The notes: generated from the sequence alone by a model not told the origin. Positions 40,784-50,018 are shown, counted from the stretch's first letter. The stretch is 64,000 bases of DNA from Actinoallomurus soli (GCF_024055715.1 NZ_JAMXMV010000006.1:248001-312000); one strand, 5' to 3'. Numbers and translations are program-made.

Positions 40784-40905
40784 CTACGCGCGCCATCCGA
40801 GGTCCCGCGCGGGGAACGCGATCCCGCTTGCCAGGTAGCCGGACAGCGCGGCGTCGAGGGCGTTTGCGAGCTTCATCAACGTCGTGGGCACGCGCTGACC
40901 GGCGT
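40784..40905 (-). pseudogene. C-terminal relic of a small HTH-domain protein
   Basis: The minus strand reads GQRVPTTLMKLANALDAALS, then GYLASGIAFPARDLGWRA and a TAG. The VPTTxxLMKLANALD pattern is the last helices of a Cro/CI HTH domain. The recognition helix portion should lie in 40905-40920 but is replaced by the end of the serine hydrolase gene. Fragment only. Confidence 0.5.
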
Positions 40906-40920
40906 CGGGCCCGGGCGGGA

Positions 40921-42198
40921 TCAGCCGGTGGCGGGGATGGGCTTGTCGAGCATCGTGCAGATGGCCGCGGTGACCAGATCGTCCTCAGCCGTACCCGCCG
41001 CGGCGTCGGTCTTCAGACCGAAGTGGGTCGTGCTCAGCACCGAGACGGTGCGCCGTCCCGACTGGTCGGTGTAGTTGTCGCTGCGGTATCCGGGGAGTGC
41101 GCCGTCGTGTCCCCACACGGTGCCGCAGGGAGTGCGGACCTCCTCCAGGCCCAGTCCGTAGGAGCGGTTCAGCCCGTTCGCCTCGTCCTCTTGAGTAGTG
41201 ACCATCATCTGGGCGAGCAGCGACTTGGGAAAGAGCCGGCCGGACATCAGGGCCTTGTCGAACCGGGCCCAGTCGCTCGTGGTGGAGACGATGGAACCGG
41301 CCGCTCCGTCCCACGACTGGTCGATCCCGGTGACGTCGACCCGCTCGCCGCGGGCCGGTCCGACGAAACCGAAACCCGCCGGCGTACCGGGCGGCAGGAT
41401 TGGCGCGAGGTGCGCCGCGTCGGGCTCGTACCCGTGGGCGAACCGGCGATCGGCGGGGTCCGGGGCATCGGTGGACAGGTAGGTGTGCCGAAGCCCCAGC
41501 GGCTTGGCGATACGGTCCTGGATCAGGTCCGCCACGCTGTGCCCGGTGACCTTCTCCAACAGCAGGCCGAGCGCGATGTAGTTGGTGTTGCTGTAGGTCC
41601 AGCCCTGACCGGGCGGGAACTCCACCGGCAGCCTCGTGCCCACGGCGAGCAACTGCTCGGCCGTGGGCCGCTCCGACTGGTGGCCGGTCATCAGCGCCAG
41701 CGCCTCGGGGTCGTACGCGTAGTCGGCCAGGCCACTGGTGTGGTTCAGCAGCATCCGCACGGTGATGTTCCGGCCGTTCGGAACGGCTCCGGGGAGCCAC
41801 TTGTCGATGGGGTCGTCCAGTGCGACGCGGTCTTCGCCGACGAGTTGCAGCACCAGCGCCGCGACGACCGTCTTGGTGTTCGAGCCCATCCGGAACTCGT
41901 CGTTCGCGGTCAGCGCGTGATCAGGGATGCTCCACGACGCCTGCCGGACGACGTTCACGACCGGGCCGTGCCCGTCGTCCACCCGGACGATGACCCCCGG
42001 GACACCGGCGGCCGTGGCCTTGTCGGCGCTCTCGATCAACTGTCGGGTCTGTGACGCCCGCGCGGTGTCTCCTCCGCTTCTGTGCGCCTGCGCCGACGCC
42101 GGGCCGGCCACCATGACACCGACACCGAGTGCCAGCCCCAGCACCGCCGCCATCCGCCGAGCGGGGGGCGAGCCGAGTCGCCTGTTGTTCAACGTCAT
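40921..42198 (-). CDS. Secreted serine hydrolase, beta-lactamase/DD-peptidase fold (class C type)
   Basis: 425 residues. Signal peptide 1-37 (hydrophobic AAVLGLALGVGVMVAGPASA|QA). Catalytic SxxK in FRMGSNTKTVVAALVLQLVG, YxN in WTYSNTNYIALGLLLEKVTG, the HxG-like WGHDGALPGY in place of KTG. LLNHTSGLADYAYD and VTGHSVADLIQDRI are typical of the D-aminopeptidase/DD-carboxypeptidase group. It acts outside the cell on D-amino-acid peptides or esters. Upstream lies a decayed duplicate of itself, including the shared promoter. Confidence 0.92.
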   Translation of the reverse strand: MTLNNRRLGSPPARRMAAVLGLALGVGVMVAGPASAQAHRSGGDTARASQTRQLIESADKATAAGVPGVIVRVDDGHGPVVNVVRQASWSIPDHALTANDEFRMGSNTKTVVAALVLQLVGEDRVALDDPIDKWLPGAVPNGRNITVRMLLNHTSGLADYAYDPEALALMTGHQSERPTAEQLLAVGTRLPVEFPPGQGWTYSNTNYIALGLLLEKVTGHSVADLIQDRIAKPLGLRHTYLSTDAPDPADRRFAHGYEPDAAHLAPILPPGTPAGFGFVGPARGERVDVTGIDQSWDGAAGSIVSTTSDWARFDKALMSGRLFPKSLLAQMMVTTQEDEANGLNRSYGLGLEEVRTPCGTVWGHDGALPGYRSDNYTDQSGRRTVSVLSTTHFGLKTDAAAGTAEDDLVTAAICTMLDKPIPATG

Positions 42199-42409
42199 GC
42201 CGATTCTCCTTCAGGGGTGATCGCCTATGTCGAAAACGCTAGAAGCCACTGCGGTGCGCTTCGATAGGGCGACGCCCCCATTGGGGGTGGTGCCAGCACC
42301 ACCCCACGGCCGTGGCGCGCCCGTCCGGTGGAGCCTGGCGGAGTCGGGGTGATGTGAGCGCCCGCGCGGGCACCCGGGCTCTTTCGGGAGCCGGGGCGTC
42401 CGCGCGGGA

Positions 42410-42770
42410 TCAGCCGGTGGCGGGGATCGGCCGTCCGGTCATCAGGGCCTCGTCAGGAAGTGGGCCCCCACTCACTCGGGTCGGAGACCACGATGCCGGT
42501 CGCGCCGTTCCCCGACCGGTCGATCGCGGTGGCGCCGTTCCACGCACCGTGGGCCGGTCCGGCGAAACCGGAACCCGCCGGAGCACCGGCCTTGCCGGCG
42601 CTCTCGACCGGCCGCCGGGTCTGTGACGCCCGTGCGGTGTCTCTTCCGCCCGTGTGCGCCTGCGCCGACGCCGGGCCGGCCACCACGACACCGAGAGCGA
42701 GCGCCGGCCCCAGCACCGCCGCCGTCCGCCGAGAGCCGGTCGAGCCGAGCCCCTTGATCTTCCGCGCCAT
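42410..42770 (-). pseudogene. Collapsed tandem duplicate of the serine hydrolase
   Basis: Starts MARKIKGLGSTGSRRTAAVL with an intact-looking signal peptide and AQAHTGGRDTARASQTRRPV, matching the neighbour, then jumps from about its residue 58 to the GAPAGSGFAGPAHG region, and ends after a frameshift. The far end PDEALMTGRPIPATG in another frame matches the neighbour's last residues KPIPATG. So an internal deletion of roughly 650 bp and a second deletion removed the catalytic parts. The upstream bases GCCGATTCTCCTTC and CTAGAAGCCAC are shared by both copies. Confidence 0.85.
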
Positions 42771-42983
42771 GCCGATTCTCCTTCGAGTGCGGTCGTCGAT
42801 GGTAAAGACCCTAGAAGCCACGGCGGTGCCGCTTCGATGGGGCGATGTCCACTTCGGGGGGTGGTGCCCGCCCCACCTCGGCGCTTCCGCGCGGCCACGG
42901 GGAGGGCGAGTGGCCGAATAGCCCGGCGCGGGGGCCGTACGGCGGTCATCATGGGAGGTACGGAGCGCGGGGAGGCGATCACC

Positions 42984-43070
42984 ATGGCGCATTGTGACCA
43001 CGACTGGGTGCACACGGCCCCCAACCAGAAACGATGCCGTAAGTGCGGATTGGTGCTGACCTTCGCGTAG
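42984..43070 (+). CDS. 28-residue Cys/His microprotein
   Basis: MAHCDHDWVHTAPNQKRCRK then CGLVLTFA; the ATG has GGAGG eight bases upstream. CxHxW and CxxC pairs could bind one zinc, like the half-ribbons of small actinobacterial zinc-ribbon proteins. No family can be named from this length. It lies 21 bp before the histidine kinase and might share its promoter. Confidence 0.55.
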   Translation: MAHCDHDWVHTAPNQKRCRKCGLVLTFA

Positions 43071-43091
43071 GCGCGCCGCGCGAGTGGCACT

Positions 43092-44957
43092 ATGGGCCCC
43101 GTGGGCGCCTCGGATGCGATGTTGCGCGCGGCGGTGGCCTCTTCCGCCGACGCGATGATCGCGGTGGACGCCGACCTGACCGTCCGGTTGTGGAATCCCG
43201 CCGCCGAGCGGGTGTTCGGCTGGGCCGCGCAGGAGGTGCTGGACCGGCCGCTGCGCACCATCCCGGAGGAGCACACCGCCGAGCACCGCGCCGTCCTCGA
43301 ACGCGTCCGCGAGGGCGGTCACATCTCGTTCGTCACCCGGCGGCTGCACCGCGACGGCCGTCTGCTCGACATCCGGGCGGTCGTCAGCGCCATGCGCGGC
43401 GAGGACGGCCGGTTCCTCGGCTGGGTGGGCCTCTACCGGCCCGTGCGCGAGGACGAGGCCGTCCAGCGCCAGACCGCCGAGCGCATCCGCCTCGTCCGGC
43501 GGCTCAACGAGGTCGTGGCCGACCTCAACACCGAGCCCGCGCTGTCGGCGGTCCTCGACCGGGTCACCTCGGGCCTCATCGAGCTGACCGGCGCGGACGC
43601 CGCCGGCTTCGTCGTCATCGAGCACCAGACCAACACGCTGAAGCTCGTCAGCATGACCGGGCTGCCGCGGAACCTGCGCGACTCGACCGCCGACCTGCGC
43701 TCCAGCCTCGTCGGCGAGCTGCTCCGCGCCGGGCGCACGGTCATGCTGGCCACGTCCGAGGCGCGCGGGCTCGGCGACCTGATCTGGTCCGAGCTGGACG
43801 GGCTGCACACGATCGCCGTCGGCATCTCGAACGTCCACGGCAGCCCGTACGGCGCGCTGTACGCGCTGTTCTCCGGCCGGCGGGCGGGCCACATCGAGCT
43901 GGAGCTGCTCGAGTTGTTCGCCGGGCACGCGGGCGTGGTGATCGGCAACGCCCTGCACTACGACGAGGCGGTCCGGCAGCGCAGGCACGAGCGGGCGGTG
44001 ATCGAGGCCAGCGCGGACGGTATCGCGGTGCTGGACCGCGACGGCGTCGTCAAGCGGTGGAACCTCGCGGCGGAGCGGATCACCGGCCTGGCCCCCGAGG
44101 AGGTCATCGGCCGTCCGCTGCCGTTCCCGCTGCCGGATCCGGACGGCGAGCCGACGATCCGGCTGGAGTCCGGCACCTGGCTGGGCGTCCTGCACACCGA
44201 GATCGAAGGCCACGACGAGGTGGTCGTGGACTTCCGTGACGTCACCGAGGCCAAGTCGCTCGAGGCGGAGAAGGATCTCTTCCTGTCCATGACCAGCCAT
44301 GAGCTGCGGACGCCGATCACGGTCGTACGCGGGTTCGCCAAGACGCTGGTGGACCGTTGGGAGAAGCTGGACGAGGCGGACCGGCGGCGGGCGGTCGCGA
44401 CGATCGCCGACCGCGCCGACGCCCTCGGCCGTCTGGTCGACAACCTCCTGTACTCCCGCGCGGTCCCGAACGGGCTCACCGTGACGAGCGAGCCGTTCGA
44501 CCTGGCGGGGCTCCTGCGCGGCGCGGCGTACGGCCTGCGGGGCGTGTCCGAGCGCCACGCCGTGGAGCTGGACGTCGCCGCCGATCTGCCGGCGGCCCTC
44601 GGCGACCCGATGGCCACCGACATCATCGTGGGCCAGCTCTTGGAGAACGCCGTGAAGTACTCCCCGGACGGCGGCGTCATCACGGTACGCGCCGGGGTCG
44701 AGGGCGACGCCATCGTGGTGACGGTGGAGGACGCCGGGATCGGGATCACCGCCGGGGACCGAGAGCGGGTCTTCGAGCGCTTCGTTCAGGGGGAGGCGGG
44801 GGATCGCCGCCGGTTCGGCGGTCTCGGGCTGGGCCTGTACATCGTGCGCCGGCTCGCCCGCGCTCAGCAGGGCGAAGTCTCCGCGCACCCCCGCGCGGAC
44901 GGCCTGGAGGGCACCAGTATGCGGTTCACCCTCCCCCACTGTGGTGACACTCCGTAA
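43092..44957 (+). CDS. Sensor histidine kinase, PAS-GAF-PAS
   Basis: 621 residues, no membrane segment, so a soluble sensor. PAS (about 5-125) with VRLWNPAAERVFGWAAQEVL, GAF (about 145-290) with LIELTGADAAGFVVI, second PAS (about 300-395) with VKRWNLAAERITGLAPEEVI, then HisKA with LFLSMTSHELRTPITVVRGF (phospho-His403), and an HATPase domain: GQLLENAVKYSPDGGVI (N box), VEDAGIGI (G1), RRFGGLGLGLYIVRRLA (G2). No response regulator adjoins; the partner may be elsewhere. The ATG has no ribosome site. Confidence 0.9.
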   Translation: MGPVGASDAMLRAAVASSADAMIAVDADLTVRLWNPAAERVFGWAAQEVLDRPLRTIPEEHTAEHRAVLERVREGGHISFVTRRLHRDGRLLDIRAVVSAMRGEDGRFLGWVGLYRPVREDEAVQRQTAERIRLVRRLNEVVADLNTEPALSAVLDRVTSGLIELTGADAAGFVVIEHQTNTLKLVSMTGLPRNLRDSTADLRSSLVGELLRAGRTVMLATSEARGLGDLIWSELDGLHTIAVGISNVHGSPYGALYALFSGRRAGHIELELLELFAGHAGVVIGNALHYDEAVRQRRHERAVIEASADGIAVLDRDGVVKRWNLAAERITGLAPEEVIGRPLPFPLPDPDGEPTIRLESGTWLGVLHTEIEGHDEVVVDFRDVTEAKSLEAEKDLFLSMTSHELRTPITVVRGFAKTLVDRWEKLDEADRRRAVATIADRADALGRLVDNLLYSRAVPNGLTVTSEPFDLAGLLRGAAYGLRGVSERHAVELDVAADLPAALGDPMATDIIVGQLLENAVKYSPDGGVITVRAGVEGDAIVVTVEDAGIGITAGDRERVFERFVQGEAGDRRRFGGLGLGLYIVRRLARAQQGEVSAHPRADGLEGTSMRFTLPHCGDTP

Positions 44958-45148
44958 CCGGTCATACTTGGGCATACCGCCCAGCTGGGCTGCGCCTTCG
45001 CCACGTGGTGGAGGTCACAGTTACACGTGGTGTTGGTAACAGATTCCTGTGGCGCGGTTTCCGCGTTTTTTAAGTGGGCATTTCGGTCGTTACCGGGGTG
45101 ACCAAGTTACGGGGAGTATCCGGGAGCCAACCGCCCGGGGAGGTGAGG

Positions 45149-45607
45149 GTGTCGAGCGTCGTGTTCCTGCCACACGCGCCGTCCAGCGTCTCGGAAGTGC
45201 GAAAGCGCCTGTGCGCCGAACTCCGCGCGTCGGGGGTGTACGAGGAGATCGCGGATGACGCGGCCGTCATCATCAGCGAGTTGATCAGCAACGCGCTGCG
45301 GCACGCCCGTCCTCTGCCATCCGGCGACATCCGCGTCTCGTGGACCCACGAAGGAGAACTCATCCAGCTGGCCGTCAGCGACGGCGGCTCGATGACCGAG
45401 CCGCGCCGCACCCGCGCCGCCCTGTCCTCCCTCGGCGGCCGCGGCCTCAGCATCGTCGAGGCGCTGTCCGACAAGTGGGGCGTCTCCCACGAGGCGGAGA
45501 CCACCACCGTCTGGGCCAAGCTCCGCGTGGACCAGCAGTCGAGCAACGGCCGGGCCGCCGCCCTGATGATGCAGCCGCTGCACATCGCCTTCGACCAGTC
45601 CGCCTGA
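45149..45607 (+). CDS. SpoIIE/RsbW-like ATP-binding anti-sigma kinase
   Basis: 152 residues from a GTG preceded by GGGGAGG at five bases; upstream in-frame codons lack support. The HATPase_c_2 motif set: VIISELISNALRHARP (N box with ELxxNALRHA), AVSDGG (G1), GGRGLSIVEALSDKWG (G2). No other domain. In actinobacteria these phosphorylate STAS antagonists or bind sigma factors. An STAS antagonist gene lies 5.3 kb downstream and a histidine kinase 190 bp upstream; no sigma factor is adjacent. Confidence 0.87.
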   Translation: MSSVVFLPHAPSSVSEVRKRLCAELRASGVYEEIADDAAVIISELISNALRHARPLPSGDIRVSWTHEGELIQLAVSDGGSMTEPRRTRAALSSLGGRGLSIVEALSDKWGVSHEAETTTVWAKLRVDQQSSNGRAAALMMQPLHIAFDQSA

Positions 45608-45701
45608 GCCGGGACGGCTCGGCGGATCCGGTGCCCATTCCGGCACCGGATCTCTTCATTCCGTCCCTCTGCTCAACGGACCGTCCGTCCCCCTACCTAC
45701 G

Positions 45702-46898
45702 CTACCGGGCCGGGTCGCGGAGGATGGGGCAGGACATGCAGCGCGGGCCGCCGCGACCGCTGCCCAGCTCGCTGCCCTGGATCCGGATGACCTCGATGCC
45801 GGCCGCCTCCAGGCGTGCGTTGGTCTCGACGTTGCGCTCGTACGCGACCGCCAGGCGCGGGCCGATGGCGAGAGTGTTGTTGCCGTCGTCCCACTGTTCG
45901 CGTTCGGCGGTCACCGGGTCGAGGCCGGTGTCGATGACCCGGAGCCGGTCGATGCCCATCGCGTCCGCGGCGGCCTCCAGGAACGGCCGCGCCCGTGAGA
46001 CCCGCAGGTCGCCGTCGTCCTTCGTCACCGTGTAGGCGACGAGGGAGTAGGCCACGGCCGGGTACATCACGACCTTGTCCACGTCGACCATCGTGCAGAT
46101 CGTGTCGAGGTGCATGGTCGCGCGCTCCTGCGCGATCGGCACCGCGAGGACCGTGTGCGCCAGGCCCGCGTCGAACGCGCGGCGGGCGATCCGCTCCACG
46201 CCCGCCGGGGTCGTACGCTCGCCGGTGCCGATGGCCAGCACGCCGGGGGCCAGCAGGAGGACGTCGCCGCCCTCGATGTGCTCCAGATCGGGGTCGTACA
46301 GGTGCTTCGTGCCCTCGAAGCGCGGGTGGTAGCGGTAGATCACCCGGGTGAGGGCGGTCTCCCGGCGGCGCGCGTTCATCGCCAGGCTGGTGACGGCGAC
46401 CTGGTCGCCGACCCAGACGCTGGAGTCCCGCGTGAACAGGAGGTTCGGCAGCGGGTCGATGACGAAGTCGTGCCGGTCCATCAGCCGGTACACCAGGCCG
46501 CGGCCGGTCTTCAGCTCCTCGTGGGCCAGGCCGGCCACGAGCACCTGAGTCAGGTCCTCGGTGGTCAGGTCGGCCAGGTGGCTCTCCAGGATGACGCGGA
46601 GCTGGTCGCCGAGCCGCTGGTCGCTCAGGACGTCCGCGATGGCCTCGCTCCGCGCGTCCTGGTACTCGAGGGTCTCCTGCAGCAGCTCGGTCAGGTAGAG
46701 GACCTCGACCCCGTGGTCGCGCAGTGCCTGGGCGAAGGCGTCGTGCTCCTGCTGGGCACGGCCCACCCAGGGGATGCCGTCGAAGAGCAGTTGATCGTTG
46801 TTGCGGGGAGTGAGTCGCTTGAGCTCTGGGCCCGGCCGGTGCAGAAGGACCGTGCGGAGACGACCGACCTCGCTGTCGACGCGATGCACATGAGTCAC
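45702..46898 (-). CDS. arcA: Arginine deiminase
   Basis: 398 residues counting from a GTG ([20 protein letters not shown]); the open frame reaches 24 codons upstream, but family alignment and absence of other signals favour this one. Diagnostic: [54 protein letters not shown] (FxRD), [20 protein letters not shown] (EGGD), [11 protein letters not shown], and the catalytic Cys in [12 protein letters not shown]. It converts arginine to citrulline and ammonia. arcB/arcC are not adjacent. Confidence 0.95.
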   Translation of the reverse strand: MTHVHRVDSEVGRLRTVLLHRPGPELKRLTPRNNDQLLFDGIPWVGRAQQEHDAFAQALRDHGVEVLYLTELLQETLEYQDARSEAIADVLSDQRLGDQLRVILESHLADLTTEDLTQVLVAGLAHEELKTGRGLVYRLMDRHDFVIDPLPNLLFTRDSSVWVGDQVAVTSLAMNARRRETALTRVIYRYHPRFEGTKHLYDPDLEHIEGGDVLLLAPGVLAIGTGERTTPAGVERIARRAFDAGLAHTVLAVPIAQERATMHLDTICTMVDVDKVVMYPAVAYSLVAYTVTKDDGDLRVSRARPFLEAAADAMGIDRLRVIDTGLDPVTAEREQWDDGNNTLAIGPRLAVAYERNVETNARLEAAGIEVIRIQGSELGSGRGGPRCMSCPILRDPAR

Positions 46899-47030
46899 AT
46901 CAGTGAGCTTAACTGGATATACAGCCCCTGACCCCTCCAGACGGTCTCGAACCGACCAAAGACTCAGCAATGCGACAGGTGGCCGGTCAGAGGGTCTCCC
47001 ATGGCGCGTCAGACCGGCCGCACCAGCGTG

Positions 47031-47912
47031 TCAGGGCAGGAAGACGGCGTACTCCGCGATCTCGGGCATGAGGTCCGGGTGCAGGTCCGCCGTTGCCGCG
47101 AGCTCCTCGGCGGAGGAGAAACCGCCGACGTGGTCGCGGATGCGCGCGATGTGCTCGGCGAGCTCCGGCGTCACGCCGGAGAACAGGGTCAGCACCTGCG
47201 GGGGCACGTGATTGACGTCGATCAGACCGCCGTCGTCGTACTGGCGGGGCAGATCGGGGCGGCCGATCCGCAGCTCACGCGCGAGAACGATGTCGGCAGC
47301 GGCCTGCTCCCGCGCCTTCTGTCGCAGGTCGCGCCGCTGGGTCGCGGCGGCGACCGCCTGGGCGTTGACGTTGCCGGGCGGCGGCCCGGGCGGGCCGGGC
47401 GGGGCGAACATCGGCGGCCCGATCGGCGTCACCGGACGGCCGTTGTACAGCAGCACGCCGTGCGGGTCGACGGTGATGGTGAGGCGCTTCTCGGTGCCCG
47501 TGATGGCGAGGATGATCCAGACGGGCAGCCACAGCCCGCACAGCAGGAGCGTGATGACCAGGTGCAGGGCGTGGTTGACCTGGCCGCCGCTCGCCATCAC
47601 CGCCTGCACGTCGGACTGCGCCTGCACGCGCCACCCCAGGGACGCCTGACGCATGATCGCGCTGTTGAGGATGGCGCGAATCTGCTCGGGAGGAAGCGTC
47701 GGCCGCATCGGCGGCGGCGCTCCGGGTCCCGGCGGCCCGGGTGGTCCCAACGGCCCGGGTGGTCCCAACGGCCCGGGTGGTCCCGGCGGCAGCGGTGCTC
47801 CGGGCGGTACGGGCGATCCCGGAGAACCCGGTACGGGGCCCGGCTGCCCCGGCGGCGGCCACGACGGTGAGTCCGACGGCCCCGATGGCGATCCTGGCGG
47901 GTACGCGTTCAT
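47031..47912 (-). CDS. Proline-rich membrane protein with C-terminal helix-hairpin-helix
   Basis: 293 residues with a GGGGGAG site at the ATG. A Gly/Pro-rich head (residues ~5-70) contains collagen-like GPPGPLGPPGPLGPPGPP. Then LPPEQIRAILNSAIMRQASL, a membrane hairpin (ALHLVITLLLCGLWLPVWII), RLTITVDPHGVLLYNG, and an HhH pair near the end: DVNHVPPQVLTLFSGVTPEL, AEHIARIRDHVGGFSSAEEL. HhH regions of this type bind DNA in ComEA or act as protein-protein units. Function unknown; cytoplasmic HhH is possible. Confidence 0.75.
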   Translation of the reverse strand: MNAYPPGSPSGPSDSPSWPPPGQPGPVPGSPGSPVPPGAPLPPGPPGPLGPPGPLGPPGPPGPGAPPPMRPTLPPEQIRAILNSAIMRQASLGWRVQAQSDVQAVMASGGQVNHALHLVITLLLCGLWLPVWIILAITGTEKRLTITVDPHGVLLYNGRPVTPIGPPMFAPPGPPGPPPGNVNAQAVAAATQRRDLRQKAREQAAADIVLARELRIGRPDLPRQYDDGGLIDVNHVPPQVLTLFSGVTPELAEHIARIRDHVGGFSSAEELAATADLHPDLMPEIAEYAVFLP

Positions 47913-48016
47913 GGTCTCCCCCTGCGTGCGCGGTTCGGTGCGCCGTACGGCGTCGGCTGGTCCGGCGGATCGCTGCTGCGGCTCCCCTCGCCTTCGGCCC
48001 CCTCCGCCGCCCTGTC

Positions 48017-49549
48017 TCAACGAACGGAACGGCTTTCGTGCTCCCAATACGGCCGGCGGAGGTCGCGCTTGAGCACCTTGCCGGTCGGGTTGCGCGGGAT
48101 GGCGTCCGTCCATTCGACGGAGGTCGGGCACTTGAAGTGGGCCAGCCGGTCCCGGCAGTAGTCGATCAGCTCCCGCTCGCCGACCTCGCCGTCGCGGACC
48201 ACGATCGCCTTCGGCGTCTCGCCCCACTTGGCGTCCGGCACGCCGATGACGGCGCAGTCGGCCACGGCCGGATGGCTCATCAGGACGTTCTCCACCTCGG
48301 CGGGGTAGATGTTCTCCCCACCCGAGATGATCATGTCCTTCACGCGGTCGTGGATGTAGAGATAGCCGTCCTCGTCGAGGTACCCGGCGTCACCGGTGCG
48401 CAGCCAGCCGCCGGGGAGCCTGGCGTCCCTGGTGGCCTGGTCGAGCGACCAGTACCCCACCATGTTCTGGGCCGTCCGGCAGACGATCTCGCCGACCTGC
48501 CCGGGCGCCACCGGCTCGGCGGTCGCCGGATCGATGATCTTCAGCTCGGTGCCGGGGTTCGCGATGCCGGCGCTGCGCAGCCGTTCGCTCTCGGGAACGT
48601 GGTCCGCCGGCGGCAGGTGCGTGATCGCCCCGGTCGTCTCCGTCAGGCCGTACACCTGCATGAACGCGCAGCCGGGCAGCATCCGCATCGCGCCGCGCAG
48701 CACGTCCTCGCTGATCGGCGAGGCACCGTAGATCAGCAGGCGAAGGCTGGACAGGTCCGTCTCGGCCACCTGCGGGAGCTGCTGCATGAACAGCAGGATC
48801 ACCGGGACGAGGAAGGTGTGGGTGACCTCGTGCGCCTCGATGCCCCGGGCGATGCCGACCGGGTCCGGCTCACGGACGAGCACGCAGGGAATGCCGTTGT
48901 AGACGCCGGAGACGGCGAGGACGCACCCGGCGATGTGGTACAGCGGCATCGCGGCCATCAGCACGCTGTCCGGGCGGAGGTCCCAGATCTCCTCGCTCAT
49001 CGGCAGCGCGGTCAGGAAGTTGGCGTGGGTCAGCATGACCCCCTTCGGGCGGCCCGTGGTGCCCGAGGAGTACAGCTGGACGAACACCTCGCCGGGCTCG
49101 TCGACGGGCTCGGCGTCCCGGTCGGTCCACGCCGCGTAGTCCGCGTAGCGGTGACCGGTGCCGCCGACGACGATCAGGTGTCCGGTGTGCTCGAGGCGAT
49201 CCGCGATCGCGTCGAGCACCGGAACGAACTCCTGTCCCACGACGAGGACGGGCGCCTTCGCGTTGTCCACGATGTAGGCGACCTCGTCGGCGGCCAGCCG
49301 GTAGTTGATCGGGACCTGTACGGCTCCGGCCCGCGCCGCGCCGAACAGCAGCTCGACGTGGGCCAGGGAGTTCTTGTCGAGCACGGCGACGCGATCGCCC
49401 GGCCGGACTCCGGAGGCGCGCAGAGCCGCCGCGACCTGATCCACCCGGCGGTCGAACTCGGCGTACGTGACGCGGGCGCCCTCGTAGAGATAGGCGGTCG
49501 CGTCCGGTCGCTCGGCCGCACGGCTCCGCAGGATGCCCGTCAGGTCCAT
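48017..49549 (-). CDS. Long-chain/medium-chain acyl-CoA synthetase (FadD-like)
   Basis: 510 residues from the ATG (MDLTGILRSRAAERPDATAY). ANL motifs are complete: VQLYSSGTTGRPKGVMLTHA, QVYGLTETTG, GWLRTGDAGYLDEDGYLYIH, DRVKDMIISGGENIYPAEVE, and the catalytic Lys in PRNPTGKVLKRDLR. It activates a fatty or aromatic acid to its CoA ester in the cytoplasm. It stands apart from beta-oxidation genes. Confidence 0.92.
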   Translation of the reverse strand: MDLTGILRSRAAERPDATAYLYEGARVTYAEFDRRVDQVAAALRASGVRPGDRVAVLDKNSLAHVELLFGAARAGAVQVPINYRLAADEVAYIVDNAKAPVLVVGQEFVPVLDAIADRLEHTGHLIVVGGTGHRYADYAAWTDRDAEPVDEPGEVFVQLYSSGTTGRPKGVMLTHANFLTALPMSEEIWDLRPDSVLMAAMPLYHIAGCVLAVSGVYNGIPCVLVREPDPVGIARGIEAHEVTHTFLVPVILLFMQQLPQVAETDLSSLRLLIYGASPISEDVLRGAMRMLPGCAFMQVYGLTETTGAITHLPPADHVPESERLRSAGIANPGTELKIIDPATAEPVAPGQVGEIVCRTAQNMVGYWSLDQATRDARLPGGWLRTGDAGYLDEDGYLYIHDRVKDMIISGGENIYPAEVENVLMSHPAVADCAVIGVPDAKWGETPKAIVVRDGEVGERELIDYCRDRLAHFKCPTSVEWTDAIPRNPTGKVLKRDLRRPYWEHESRSVR

Positions 49550-49594
49550 TCCGGAATCATCCGCGCACGCCCTGCGGCCGCACAAGGCCCGTTG

Positions 49595-49762
49595 TCAGCT
49601 CTTCGCCATTTTGCTGATGACCGTGACGATGATGGCGCCGACGACCGCGAGAACGCCGAGCCAGATGAGGAACTTCAACGCGGCGACGAGCATTCCGAGG
49701 ACCGTGAAGAACAGCCAGATCGCCAGCAGGATTCCGATGATGTTAAGGATGGTCCGCCCCAT
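49595..49762 (-). CDS. Small hydrophobic membrane protein
   Basis: 55 residues: MGRTILNIIGILLAIWLFFT, VLGMLVAALKFLIWLGVLAV, VGAIIVTVISKMAKS. Two transmembrane helices and a basic end. A common actinobacterial type of unknown function. Ribosome site weak. Confidence 0.7.
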   Translation of the reverse strand: MGRTILNIIGILLAIWLFFTVLGMLVAALKFLIWLGVLAVVGAIIVTVISKMAKS

Positions 49763-49875
49763 GGGGGCGAGCGTACGCGGTCCGGGCGCGATCACGGGCC
49801 GAACCAGATGGATCTCGGCCGCGATCACTCCTGATTCATCGGGCTCCCGTGTTCGTCCACCGTCCACCCCGCACC

Positions 49876-50018
49876 TGTGGACAACCGGTGGACAACTCGT
49901 GGATAAGGCGGGTGCGCGACTCGGCGGCTCACGTCGGCAGGCCCTTGCCGCGCTGGTCAGTGGCATTTTCCCGGGACTGTGGACCCTGTGGACGGCGAAA
50001 CCCACACCCTGTGGATAA
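49876..50018 (-). promoter_or_regulatory. DnaA-box cluster in a 534-bp gene-free gap
   Basis: Three near-consensus boxes at exact 11-bp steps: TGTGGACAA (49876), GGTGGACAA (49887), CGTGGATAA (49898), then weaker TGTGGACCC (49978) and TGTGGACGG (49987), and a perfect TGTGGATAA (50010). Minus-strand reading gives TTGTCCACA, TTGTCCACC, TTATCCACG and TTATCCACA. All share one orientation. The rest of 49763-50296 shows no gene. Confidence 0.6.

Noticed and set aside
42453-44975. 840-codon open frame on the minus strand
   Set aside because: Antisense to the histidine kinase; only its last ~105 codons (the collapsed serine hydrolase) have meaning.
49876-50018. Chromosomal oriC
   Set aside because: Too few boxes for an actinobacterial origin and no dnaA, dnaN, recF or gyrase genes nearby; the pknAB block normally lies some distance from oriC.
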